A stretch of 64,000 nucleotides of DNA, from NCBI RefSeq assembly GCF_000213175.1, contig NW_009799103.1, positions 1,816,885-1,880,884 on the forward strand, in the 5' to 3' direction. The notes beneath the pieces were generated by a model. That model made no database searches and was not told the DNA's origin. It saw only the letters and a list, made by a program, of their open reading frames with translations. Below, piece after piece: positions 22,073 to 33,840 of the stretch. Positions within the stretch are counted from its first letter, which is position 1, and every line of letters begins with the position of its first letter. The DNA is from Neurospora tetrasperma FGSC 2508. Taxonomy: Eukaryota > Ascomycota > Sordariomycetes > Sordariales > Sordariaceae. The translations under genes and the position numbers were made by a program.

Positions 22073-23079
22073 ATGGCTGATCGTGGAACTTCTGGCCCCC
22101 GTGGCGGCGGCTTCGCTTCCCGTGGCGATCGTGGTGGTGACCGCGGCCGTGGCCGTGGTGGACGTGGCCGTGGCCGTCGCGGCGGCAAGTCCGAGGAGAA
22201 GGAGTGGCAGCCCGTCACCAAGCTCGGCCGTCTCGTGAAGGCCGGCAAGATCAAGAGCATGGAGGAGATCTACCTCCACTCTCTCCCCATCAAGGAGTAC
22301 CAGATCGTCGACTTCTTCCTCCCCAAGCTCAAGGATGAGGTCATGAAGGTGCGCAGCAACGAATTCTTTGATGCCCGGAGGATGAGGTTGAGGAGGAGGA
22401 GCGAGAATCGCAGGATTCGCGACGACATTGGGGGGAACTGTGTTTGAAACCCCACGAAACTGGCATGCTGATATTGTTGTTTTCCCCCTCTGCAGATCAA
22501 GCCCGTCCAGAAGCAGACCCGTGCCGGTCAGCGTACCCGCTTCAAGGCCATCGTCATCATCGGTGACTCCGAGGGCCACGTCGGTCTCGGTATCAAGACC
22601 TCCAAGGAAGTCGCTACTGCTATCCGCGCTGCCATCATCATCGCCAAGCTCAGCGTCATCCCTGTCCGTCGCGGTTACTGGGGCGCCAACCTTGGTCTCC
22701 CCCACTCCCTCCCCGTCAAGGAGTCTGGCAAGTGCGGTTCCGTCACCGTCCGCGTAAGTTATACCCGATATTTGACTTGACAAGCTGGAACTGGCGCTGA
22801 CTGCGATCCTCATAGCTTATCCCCGCTCCCCGTGGTACCTCCCTCGTTGCCTCCCCCGCCGTCAAGCGTCTTCTCCAGCTCGCCGGTATCGAGGATGCTT
22901 ACACCTCCTCTTCCGGCTCTACCAAGACCCTTGAGAACACTCTCAAGGCTACTTTCGCCGCTGTTTCCAACACCTATGGCTTCCTTACCCCCAACTTGTG
23001 GAAGGAGACCAAGTTGACCCGCTCTCCTCTTGAGGAGTTCGCCGACACCCTCCGTGAGGGCAAGCGTTACGCCAACTAA
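22073..23079 (+). CDS. RPS2: 40S ribosomal protein uS5 (Rps2)
   Basis: This is a core protein of the 40S subunit at the mRNA entry and decoding region. Exons are 22073-22348, 22496-22753 and 22816-23079, all phase 0, giving 265 residues. The N-terminal RGG/GRGRGG tail is the arginine-methylation region known for Rps2. The S5 double-stranded RNA-binding domain follows (about 90-160, [17 protein letters not shown]). The C-terminal domain includes [20 protein letters not shown] and ends [11 protein letters not shown]. The length is normal. Introns are 147 and 62 nt. The first was checked for box C/D elements and none were convincing. Confidence 0.97.
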
Positions 23080-23922
23080 GCGACTGGTTGAAAGTGGTTT
23101 CCAGCCAGCGAGGATGGAAGGATTCTTTCGGGCGTCTGTGGTTATTTGATTGCATGGGCTCCGGGAATGGAATAGATGAAGGCTGTTGTCCCAAATACCT
23201 AGTGCGATCGGCCTGAGTCCCAAAATTGATGAAATGACCAACAACGACAAAGCCTCCTTTCGAATCAGCGAATCATTGTGAATTTTATGGATGGTAGCGT
23301 TGTAGGACAATGCGTTCAATGCGGTCAAGGGTCGTCGCTGCTCATACTATGGACAGCTGCTTATTTGGTTTGCGAGCTTAACATGCTGTATGATTCGCGG
23401 TTGCTAACAGCTCAGCAGACACGGTTCACACAGAAATCACGTACAAGAGTCCAAGCTTGGAGCGGTAGCCGTCTACTTGCTTTCTATACTGGAAATGGCC
23501 TGCCCGAGAGGCAGCGCGGTAGGAAGGGACTCGAGACTTGACCTTGGGATACCATCTAACCACTCGTGACTGTTCCTCAAGGGGTCGGTCGGTCTTGCCC
23601 CTTTCCCATGATGGCGGTTGTGCAGGAGTCGACTGGGAAAGAGCAACCGCTTCTCCGGCCTGACAAAAGAGCAATATCTCCCCCAATCCCCGAGCGATGT
23701 TTTTTCTACTCTTCTCCATGTTCTCTTCCATCACCAATACTCTGCTAGGCTGAGCACCGTTCGTTTCCCTCCTTTTTTTTTTTTGGACCACGGGTTTTGG
23801 ACTTGTGAGTTTTGGAACCGCTTTGGCCTTCTGCCCTTGGAAGTGTATCAACTACATACCTACGCAACTGGCCTCTTCTCCTTCTTCTTTCTTTCGGGCA
23901 AACACAGTCGTTTCTGGCTACC
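23080..23922. promoter_or_regulatory. intergenic, promoter of WSC gene
   Basis: No gene is seen. CT-rich sequence with a T tract near 23770 precedes the start of the WSC-protein gene. Confidence 0.45.
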
Positions 23923-26900
23923 ATGCCGTCTGCTGGTCGTTACCTGCTACCCCTACTCCTTCTTCCCATCAGCCTCGCTTCCAACCATGTCTCGGACAGC
24001 AAGGAGACAGGAACAATCCCGGCCCTTCGACGTGTCCACCGCCAGGTAGAAAATGGTGAGCCTCAGGAGTCCAAGTCAGACGAATTGGGTGCCCCTGGCC
24101 TGACAATCGGTCCTGATATCTTGTCTTTACTGCTCAATCCTCCAGCCCAAACTACTCTTTTGGTTACAACAAGTACTGGTAGTGCCGCAACCCCACTCGA
24201 ATCGAACTCTGCGGTCATCGGGGGTCTCATCTCGTTGCTCAACACCATCTTGGGTTCACTGACGACCAGTCTTTCTAACATCGGTACCGCAATGGTCAGC
24301 CCGAACGCTACGCTTCCTACAGATGTCGCTTCTCTCGTATCCCTCATCCCGGCTTTGGAGAGTGTTCTTCAGCCCGGAGTACAGCAGGACACCACTACGT
24401 CGGCGGAAGGTACCTTACCACCGGTTATACCAGTACCGGGCCCGACCTCTTCGGGCCAACCGCCGTTCCTAAGCCCAGGATTGTCACTTCCGCTTTCATT
24501 TCCCGTACCATCCAACGTGAACCCAACACCGGGGGTAGTTTCCATCTTAAGTGCCATTCTGCCAACCGCAGCGGTTCCGACATCTGACATCCCGCTTCTC
24601 ATATCTGAGATCACGCCCTTGATTCCCCTGTTGAGTACAGACCTGCCATCAGTCCTACCGCTCTTGCAGTCGTTCCAGTCGATGGTCAGCTCAGAACTTC
24701 CGGTTTCGATTTCGGAACTCCAGTCGCTCTCAGCAATTGTCGTGTCGGAGATGGCTTCCCTTCCCCTGCCGGTAACTCTCACAGCGCTGGTTTCATCTGA
24801 GCTAGCTTCTGTTCCTGTGTCTGTACCAATAGTTTCGCTTCCAGCGCCAGACATTACCTCGATCTTGAGTGCCATCATACCAAGTGTTCCTCTACCAACA
24901 GCTAGCATCCCGATTCTTAATTCGGAGACAACACCACTGATTCCCAGGTTGAGCATGAACATACCGTCGGCTCTACCACTCCTAGAGTCCCTACAATCGA
25001 TTCTTAGCTCAGAAGTGTCGGTTCCTGTGCCCGATGCTGCTTCCTTAACAGCAGTGCTTGCCTCGGAAGTGCCATCTCTCACCCAGGGGGTCGTGTCAGA
25101 AGCTATGCTCTTGACGTCAGAATTGCCGGCCATTACCCTAAATCTCTCTTCGACGACCATTGAGGTATCGATCCCGACAACCCTTTTGTCGAAGCTCTCT
25201 GGTATATCACTTCCCACTGCTGTACCCCTTTCTCAATTTGCGGGGTCACTCTCAAGCGTTGCGGGTCCCTCAAACACCGCATTAGCCAGCAACGTTGTTG
25301 GCGTTATAGCATCGGTGTTGGCCAGCATGGTTTCAAATACCCCAATGGACAGTTTGATCAGTCAAGTCACGGTGGCCGCGGGTTCAGCCTCTTCCGAGAC
25401 TGTTGGTGTAATGTGCTCACAGTTGATGTTGGTAGGCGACTCTGTCATTCCGGTGTCCGTCCCGTGCAGCTCAATCCAAACGACGGCGCCCTTTATAAAG
25501 GGACCAAGCTCGACAACTCCTATCACTGGTCCAGCATCGGAAATTGCTTCAACAGTACAAGCCCCAGCTTCTGTGTCTACAGTCTTTGTGAGCGCTTCAG
25601 GACAGCCAACCAGCGACTCTATGTTCCAGATAAGCAGTGATTCAGTTTCAACTTGTACTTTGAGACGCGGAGCTTCAAACAGTCTCTTACCTCAGGCAGG
25701 GGGAGCAGGGAAGATGATATCCGTTGTCTCCGTCAGCACACAAACCATCACGGTCACGTCCGTGGAGCTCAGCATCATTGCTACCTGTCTCGGTGGCACA
25801 CCGTAAGTGCTGCTGCTATGTGCGACCATTGTTTTCTCTGCTAATAGTGGTACTAGAACCTCGATGCTCACTTGCCCCTCCCTGTCTGCGTGTCCTTCAT
25901 GTCCCACGGGTCTTCCTTGCCTATCCGATGATAGCGGCTCTTCTTCAGATAGTACTTCTGGGTCCGGAACCAACCCTGAAGAAGCCAACAATGCAGGTAG
26001 ACTGAGCAGCAACGGGTCTGGGGGCGTCTCTGGCTCCCGAGGCCTTCTCGGATATGGAGACAATTCTGGAGTTACCTCGTTATCGCCTTACGGTCCCGGT
26101 TCAGGTCCTTGTCCTGGTCAGGGTTACTTTTGCGACGACTGTATCAATGGATGGTTCTGTCCACCGCCTCTCACTCCTGCGCTGCCGGCCCCCTGTGGGT
26201 ACGGATGGCCATGCTATCACTGCTCTAGCGGGTGGTTTTGTATCCCGTTGCCAACTGCTGCTCCCGAGAGCGTTACTGTAAGCCTGTCCACAGTGGCCAC
26301 TTCTGGAAATGCCCCTGTTGGAGGTGCTGTCGTGGAAATCACCATTACTTCAACACAATCCTTGACCGTGTTTGAGACTGCCGCTGCAGCCGAAACCATA
26401 CATCCTGCCACAGCAGGCTGGCAATATGGGGGGTGCTACAAAGATGATTCGGCTCGAGCACTACAGAATGAATCGATTACGGCAACGGTGGTCGGTGGCA
26501 TGACGACGGAGATTTGCATTACATTTTGCAAAACCCTTGGGTACCGCTTGGCTGGTACGGAAGCCGGCTACATGTGCTTCTGCGGAGACAAAGTAGTTGA
26601 TTCCTGGCGGATTGCTGAGTCGGACTGCGGCATTCCTTGTGAGGGAGAACCTGAGTTCATATGTGGCGGAAACCTCGCTCTGAGTATTTGGAGTATTACT
26701 GGCCACGTTCCTAAGGCTCCGGGGCCTGAGATGAACTTTACATTGCCAACATTAAGTCCAGGTCAGACGGAAATGGCAGACTTCACCGGGGCAGTTCGGC
26801 AAAGTCTTGTTCCAATGACAAGCGCAGTGTGGGAGTGGCCCGCAGACGAGGATGATTTGAACGAAGATGATATCAGCACTGAGGAAGAAGTCCCCACGGT

Positions 26901-27807
26901 TGCCATCGTTGCCGATGTGGCCCTCAAGAACATGCACATGAAACCCACAGCCATTGACGTGGAAGACATGGCATCCAGTGTCCGCACTATCGTTTTTGCT
27001 GCCATGGATAAGATCCAAAGGATGGCTACTTCAGAAGTTGCAAAAGTAAAGTCCATGATTGATGAAGCACACATGGTCGTTGGCTAGCAGCTGAACGATA
27101 CGACCAACCACACACCCCCCGAAAGGGCCGTTCTGACGCCCTGCACCACGACGGTCACAGCTTGCAGCACAACGACCACCAGTTGCATAACAATCACACG
27201 AACCACAACAGAAAGGATTTCCACTAGCATGAGCATAAGTGGCACGGTCCCGGTTGGGGACCAATTTAGCTCTAGCATGACGTCTTTGCCATCGATGCCA
27301 TCTGTATCAAGTCCAGCAACCCAGCCGTCAGTTCCGACAGGGACAGCCAACGCCGCTCCGCAACAACCGCCATCGTATACCAGCTCATCTTCTCCATCAT
27401 CTATCATATCCCTACTATCTTCGACTGTGGTACCATCTCTCTCGTCATCAGTCCCATGGGAGTCCGGTGGTTCTGTCCCTTCTACGCTGCCAAACCTCAC
27501 GTTAACGGTTACTCAACCAGAAATCACTATGACAATACCAGAAACAACAGTGACAGTGCCTTCAACTGCGGCAGCAAGTGAACATTGCTCATTTCCACCA
27601 GCTAGGTCTGTTCCTACCATTATTCCCACTCCCTTGTGTGGCACTGATGCATCTCCGATCCCGAATGGGTCTTCTGGCTTGCCGACATCAGAGACGTCGG
27701 TAACCACATCATCCTCATCTTCACCGGTGACTGTACCACCCACGTCTCCTCTGCCCTTGGAGACCTACTTCTTCTCGTTCAGGGTGGGCCGACCATTTAG
27801 TGGTTGA
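23923..27807 (+). CDS. large secreted Ser/Pro-rich WSC-domain protein
   Basis: This is a predicted extracellular or wall-associated protein of about 1265 residues. The start at 23923 gives a signal peptide (RYLLPLLLLPISLAS). Proposed exons are 23923-25802, 25848-27045 and 27088-27807. The acceptor of intron 1 could instead be at 25856, which puts a CTAAT branch site at a better distance. The second intron (27046-27087, GTAAAG to CTAG, or to CAG at 27090) is needed to pass an in-frame TAG at 27085-27087. If it is not spliced the protein ends there. The Ser/Val/Leu/Pro-rich half carries a 106-residue tandem duplication (from residues about 207 and 313). It is followed by Cys motifs of form CxxCxxGWxC, then one WSC domain with the expected cysteines (GWQYGGCYKD to CGGNLALSIWS, DNA about 26418-26694). 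The Thr/Ser-rich tail has no obvious GPI signal. WSC domains bind wall glucans in sensors and secreted proteins. The substrate is unknown. Confidence 0.8.
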
Positions 27808-28852
27808 TTGATCGTCTACACATGATTTTCATACGTAACGATAATCAACAGAGCCATATTTAAGAGGAAGAGGTGAAATTACAGAACGTGGAATGGAGTT
27901 TGGTGAAGGATATTAGTGGGAACCTTGATGGAGCACATTACAAGAAATTCCCTTTCGGTTAAAGGATGAAACAACGCATGTGCTAACTTTTGGCTGAATG
28001 GAGGGAAAGGGAGGTTATCGGTCTTCGTTAATGATGGTTTAACAGTCTTGATCTTTTCTTTACTCTACCATAGTGGTTGAGATTTTCGCTTACTTTTTTG
28101 GGGAGCTATATGCTTTTTCACTTTATCCTTTCATGTCGGGATTTTTTTATACTAGGTGAAAAGTAAGGAGCACAAGAAATTATCACTCCTTTGGTTTCGG
28201 ACTTTACCATAACAAAAGTCCATTGAGCATGCACAGGTCCGTTTTGACCCATCTTGTGATAGTATGATAACAAGCCGAGACCTTGACGAAGGCTATAGGA
28301 ACGAGCCAAGATGTCAAGAATGCAAAGCTGACGCCAAGTGACACGAGCTCAATAAGCTAATGCCAACCTACGCAATTGAATGCATAAGCGCCTTGGGTTA
28401 AGGTGTCAGGCAAGTGCAGCCGCAAAGCTTATTTGAAGGTTATATCTGTTGATTTGGTCATTTGGTGGGGGGTTGAGGTGTTGGAGTGTTGGATACCTCT
28501 AGGTGCCTAGGTAAGCTTACAGGTTCAGTACATAGCCAAATCAAGTTGGGGGTGAAGGGGGAATGGGAAAGGGGGAGAAAGGGGAAAGGAGAAAGGGGAA
28601 AAAGGTAAGAATCGAAGAGGGGAAGGAGGAAATGAAGAGGAAAGTCTGAATTTGAAGAGGAAAAAAACCCCCCCCCCGGGCGGTTGTGGGTTGTAGAAAA
28701 GGAATATGATGAAGAGATGCTAGGTACATGCAAGGAAAGAGGAAGAGTGAAGGTGGGTGGGTAGGTAAGAGGTGAACATCAGGGAGAAACAGACTTGGCA
28801 GATGATGTGGAATGGGGTGTTGGCATTTCACTTGGTGACAATGCTGGTGTTC

Positions 28853-28915
28853 TTCTGTTGTTGTTGTTGTTGTTCTTGTTCTTGTTCTTGGTCTTGTTCT
28901 TGTTCTTGTTGTTCC
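28853..28915. repeat. TTGTTG/TTCTTG simple repeat
   Basis: This is a trinucleotide/hexanucleotide low-complexity tract of T, G and C (GTT and CTT units) in non-coding DNA. Confidence 0.8.
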
Positions 28916-29089
28916 CCTGGTTAGTTGGTTTCTAGGGTTTTTTTTTTGTGTGTTGTCAGTTTCTTCTCGTGCATATGTTTTTGGCCATATTATCTGATAT
29001 TCCTGTATCTTAGTTTCTTCGCCTCTTTGTTTTCATAATTCTACTTTTTTTTTCTACTTGAAAAATAATATCAGTTCGTTCTTCGTATC

Positions 29090-29434
29090 CTAATAGTCAT
29101 CTTTCCAATCTCCCTTTTCCCCCCTTCGATAAAAACTTTCCTCTTCCTTGCAACATATCCGTACTTTTGGTTTTCCACGCAATTCCCTTCTTGGTACAAG
29201 TGACGTTGTATCAGCGACGGGAACGTGCTCCATAGCGTTAATGGCATTTCCTATGGGCATGTCACCGGCCCCCCTCGTCGACGGATCTTCAAAGGGAAAG
29301 GGTACAGGAGGTGTATAGGCAGAGGGAACGTAGAGTACTTGTGATAACGTGGTGTTCATCTCGGGGGTCTTGCTATTGGTAGATAATTGCCGTAGTGTCA
29401 CTAGCATTCCCGCCAGGATGATGATTGGGATCAT
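29090..29434 (-). CDS. possible small membrane protein, hypothetical
   Basis: This ORF of 114 codons starts at an ATG (29434). It has a hydrophobic N-terminus (MIPIIILAGMLVTL) and a polar, Lys/Arg/Glu-rich C-terminus. I recognise no family. It lies alone in a gene-poor stretch with no visible splice partner, and codon use is not clearly coding. It is listed only because the start and the hydrophobic segment coincide. It may well be a chance ORF. Confidence 0.18.
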   Translation of the reverse strand: MIPIIILAGMLVTLRQLSTNSKTPEMNTTLSQVLYVPSAYTPPVPFPFEDPSTRGAGDMPIGNAINAMEHVPVADTTSLVPRRELRGKPKVRICCKEEESFYRRGEKGDWKDDY

Positions 29435-32400
29435 GAATGTAGAACACGGAACACGCACGCTTCAACATGGTAGTCAGACCGGGCACTTGTCTGTGTGAGC
29501 CTGTCTGTCTGTTGATGTTCCTGAATATCCCAGGAGGTTGGCTGGCTGGCTGGCTAGCTGGCTTTTTCTTTGATAACCAGAAGCCCAAGCATCCAACCAC
29601 TCTCCCACTCTATGATCAAGATGGCTACTTCCCCTGACGATCTTTGCCAAGGCACCCATGGATGAAGGCTACCTTTGATGACAGAGAAATCCATGGGTAA
29701 TGGCAGAGAGAACTGCCGGCAATGCTTGACCGAAACGGATGTCTGCCCCGGGGCTGTTGGTATTGGGACCTCCACTCGGAGCAACAGTCGAGACTCGCAA
29801 GAGAAATAACGCCCAGACAAATGCTAACATGCCATTGCCAGGAGCTTAGTGTAGTGTAGGTATGAACTGCAGGCAGTGTAGCAATCTGTCGTTGTAGTGT
29901 GGTTAATTTTGCCGGCGAACGAGCCGCACATCCGCCAAGGCCTACAGAACGATGGGGGGTCGTGTGGATCTCAAAGAGCAGAGAGACAGGTGTGCACAAG
30001 TGTCGTGATAATCGTGAGACTGTCAAAATGTGCACAATCAGTATTGTACACGGGAAGCACTCAGCTTCCAATGATCATTCTTTCTGAGTTTGCGGTGTCA
30101 AAATGCCGTCAATGGCCGTGGAACACACACAAGTGCCAGGTGGATGGAAAGCAAGAGGCTGGATGCCGATGGGATGGATCGTGATGGATTACGAATGGCC
30201 ACATCTCTGATAGAGAAGGGCCGAGGCTAGTCGTTCGGCTGGGTCTTGGACCCCGTCAGCACAAATCAGCATGACCCTTTTCCCCTGTCCGTCTTATGAG
30301 AAGAAGCCATACTGTAGAACTTGGGAGATCCCAGGAGGCACACGGCACTGGCATTGGGTATCGAATTGAGAGCAGCACAGGCAGGTTGGCAGGCGGAGGA
30401 CAAAGGAAGTGGAAGAAATTGAGTGTCAGACTTTTTTGGACGGGGATTGGGAAAAGCACCGATATTTGCATGACCCTGAGGGCAAGCAAGCCCTCAACAT
30501 GTACACAAAGACTGGATGAACGACGGTACAACGGTACTTGCCGAATTCCATCCACTTCCCCGCAACGCCCCTCCCTTCACCAGTCACCACATTCAACCCG
30601 TTTTTCCAACAGTCAAGCCATTCAGTGTCAGCAGCAATTGAGTGTCTCATCATGCACACTGCAGCACTAGAGACACGGAAGTCATGACTCGGTCTTTGCA
30701 TTTACACTTTCCCCAGATTCCCCCGCTTGGCCGTGGAGACAAAAGAATGGAGCAAAGAAAAGAAACAAAAAAGGATTGAAAAAAAAAGGGGGATTCGGGG
30801 AGTACACTAATGAATAGCACTAACAGCGTTCCATGTGCCCAACGACGTAATGGTGCTAAGAAATGCTGACGGCAAACAGTTGGTCAGCTTCCAGGCGGGC
30901 ATGTCTGTCGCCATGCTCAGAAGGGGAAGGAACGGGGGGAACGTGCGGAGAAAATCCACCACTTTTGAGTCAACTTTATGGGGAAGGTGCCCTTTCCACC
31001 CCTCCTTGTTCCCGTCTTCCGTCACTTCGTTCAGTTCACAGGGTGCTGAAGCGGAAAGTTCTCCCACTCCGGCTCCGTTCCCGTCGGTCCCTTCCTTCTG
31101 GGTTCTGTGTGGCTTGACTTCCGATTGAGGTGCCTGACCCAACGTGTTTGGCCCGGTTTCGCCTGGGGGAAAATCTGTCTACCTTTGCACCATTCGGGCA
31201 AAAGAGGTGCAGACTCTCAACCATCGGGTATCCATTCCAGACCTCACTCACACTTAGTTAGCACTACGGACCTATCATGCCTTACCTAATGCCTTTCTTT
31301 GCCTTCTCCAAAATGAGGACGGACTCTCTCCCCTCCCTTCGCCCTTTTCCATGGACATCCATGACTCCATGCAATGCTACAGAGCCTACCATGTAACCAA
31401 CGGGTGCTTCACTGCAATGGAACTCCGGATGGCGCATCCCTTCACAGTTAGCCAGAGAACACCGGCGAGGTTAGCGACCACTTGGCTTTCCCCCGATCAC
31501 CACTCCCGCAACAGTCTACTACACTACGCAGTACACTACATACATAACTCCCCTTATTCCCGGCACACAGTACAGTGTGCAGTCGAGCAAGTCCGCTCTT
31601 TTCTCTCCACTTGACTGCGACTTGCTGGTCTTTCTGATACTCTGTTGCCGGGCACTTGATCCGACTCTATGCAGATCGCTTCTTGACACCATTCTAGTGT
31701 AGTGTATACCACCATCTCAACAACTTCCATCGTGGACATCCATACAGTCAGTCGTCCATGGGAATATTTCCAAAAAAAAAAAAAATTTTCTTAAAAAATC
31801 ACAAAATTTAATTCAGTTGCCAGTCAAGCCGATTACGCATGCCCAGCCGGCAATCGGTGCAGGAATTGAACAGGAAAAGGCAAAGTCAAGCCACCGGCTG
31901 CCCCCCCCCTTTGGTTCTCTGCTTTTCTGGTTGTGCCCGCCGCATCTCTGCACCTCAATGTCTCCCCAACCAATCGTTGCCCATCCCCCACCTCTCTGCC
32001 AGATTGTTTGGGTGAATACGACCGGATGTCGACACTAAGACAATGCTGGCTTGGGTCCATGTCCCCTGTGCGTCGGGAAAGGAGCCTCTTGCCCTCTTCA
32101 GCAAAAGAAATTGCGGTTATATGGCAGTATGGCTAACTCGGCACAGCTCTTAACCACCAATGCCCGGCGATCTCTACCAGAATTGTAAGCCACTGGAGTC
32201 CGTGTGAGAAGGAAGAATGCGCTACTGGTCGGGATTACTACCCTACCTACATGCGGCCACAGAAAAAAAGTACTATCAGGAAACCAAAAAAAAATGTGCT
32301 GTCTTCTAGTCATCGAGACCAACTGGAAAAAGCCACCAATCACACCTATGAATCCTCGTCCTTTTGATCAGGGTACTCAATTCCTGAAGCCCGAGTTGAG

Positions 32401-33840
32401 CAGTGCCATCAGATATCCAATTATGCCATGTGCTGAACAGCTTTTTAGCCTCGCTATCTAGGCGTCAATTCAGGTCATGTCACCTCTAACCTTAGCCACA
32501 AGGGAGATCTAATCTGAAGATGACCATCTTAGCGTGTGTTAGACTCTTTGTCCGGGGTTTTTGGAGCGGAACAGGGACTCCAGTTGGATACTACGCACAT
32601 AATGTGTATGGTTGTTGTCGGTTGAATTTGGGTGAGTGACCCTCCTTGTTCCAGTGCCCCCTTATTGCCGGTACTACTAGTGCATTTCTCGTCTATGGAA
32701 TATACATGACAGCAGGCATCTGCTTCGACAGAGTCTACTCATCGTGAAACACCCCAACTGACACTCTCAATGCACGAAACCAGTCTACTGTTTATCACTT
32801 GGACCTGTGTGTATTGCTTCTCCCCTTCCATGTTCTTCAAATCTTAGACAGTCGGCTCTACCAAGACCTTTTAATTTGGGCGTGTAAAGGAATTACCAAG
32901 CAGACTGCAAGTGTTGTGGACCAACCGCAATACTATGTATAATGCCACGCAACCTACCCCGTATCCTGGTGGAATAATCAGCTTTATCCAGTAAGGAGAC
33001 GGCGTTTCCAGATCTTCTTCTCCGTCTTTCAGTGGAGCTCACAGCTTTAACACAACCACCGACGACCCACTAAGAGAGAACCTTAAGCCGAGGGAGATAT
33101 CCGCTTTCTCACCGATGTCCTTGTTGGCCTGCATCCGTCTCCTCATCGTTTGGGCTGTCCCTCCGTGGGCTCGGGGTGCCCCCCGGCAGTCTGCAACCGG
33201 CCTCAGTCGTGGTGGGAGCCGTGACCCGGCTGGCTCCAGTCAGAGGCACAGCCTGACCCCAGTCGAGGTCCAGTCGAAATCCAGCAGAGGCTGGGCTCAG
33301 GGAATATCAAGAGAAAATGCATTTATCCGGTATGAGTCTCTGCCCCTTATGCCACTAACGAGCTGGCACGCCCAAGGACGGCGTCCCACTTGGTCTCCAG
33401 TCCCCCAGATGACGGCCCCTAGTCCCTGCATTACTGACATCCACTCTCCACTGACCGATGAGCCAGTTCATCCCAGGACCCAAGCAGATCCAGGCAGATC
33501 TAAGCAGCTCCAGCTAACCCCAGGCCTCTGCGGATCATCCCTGCTTGCCCATTACGGCAACGCTTCTCTAGCGGCATGTTCAACATGCCGCTCTTCTGGC
33601 CGTGGGATATGTAATCGATGATCCATTCGACCCCCCCTCGTTATTCTCTATATCAACCTCTCTTCCCCAGTTCTTCCCCAGGACCCTTTTCTTTATTTCC
33701 GTCTTCTCCAGGTCTCTAGGTGGCACACCTTGCAACAACAACATCGACATCTAAGGAGCACCATTAACTTGGTTTCTCACCTGGTCCGACAATACACACT
33801 TCGCCCCCAACATATCATCACCTCTCAACAAGTTCGCACA

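Larger units (their letters stand above)
27808..33840. other. gene-poor 6-kb stretch
   Basis: No well-supported gene is seen across 6 kb. It includes G/A-rich DNA at 28550-28680, a CTTGTT/TTGTTG-type repeat at about 28853-28915, short TAGTG tracts at about 29848, 31515 and 31695, and poly-A/T runs near 31772. A small minus-strand ORF with a hydrophobic start lies at 29090-29434. The part after about 32500 is likely promoter and 5' leader of the acetate transporter. A 168-codon ORF at 33115-33621 looks spurious. Long non-coding transcripts are possible but cannot be seen from sequence. Confidence 0.45.

Noticed and set aside
22349-22495. Possible intronic snoRNA in uS5 intron 1
   Set aside because: A CTGA is present but it serves as the branch-site region. 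There is no proper box C and no terminal stem.
32820-32900. tRNA-like GCTCTACCA box on the minus strand
   Set aside because: There is no B box, no acceptor pairing and no anticodon stem.
33115-33621. 168-codon ORF upstream of the acetate transporter
   Set aside because: It has no domain or hydrophobic pattern. It lies in the presumed promoter/leader, and its codon use does not look coding.
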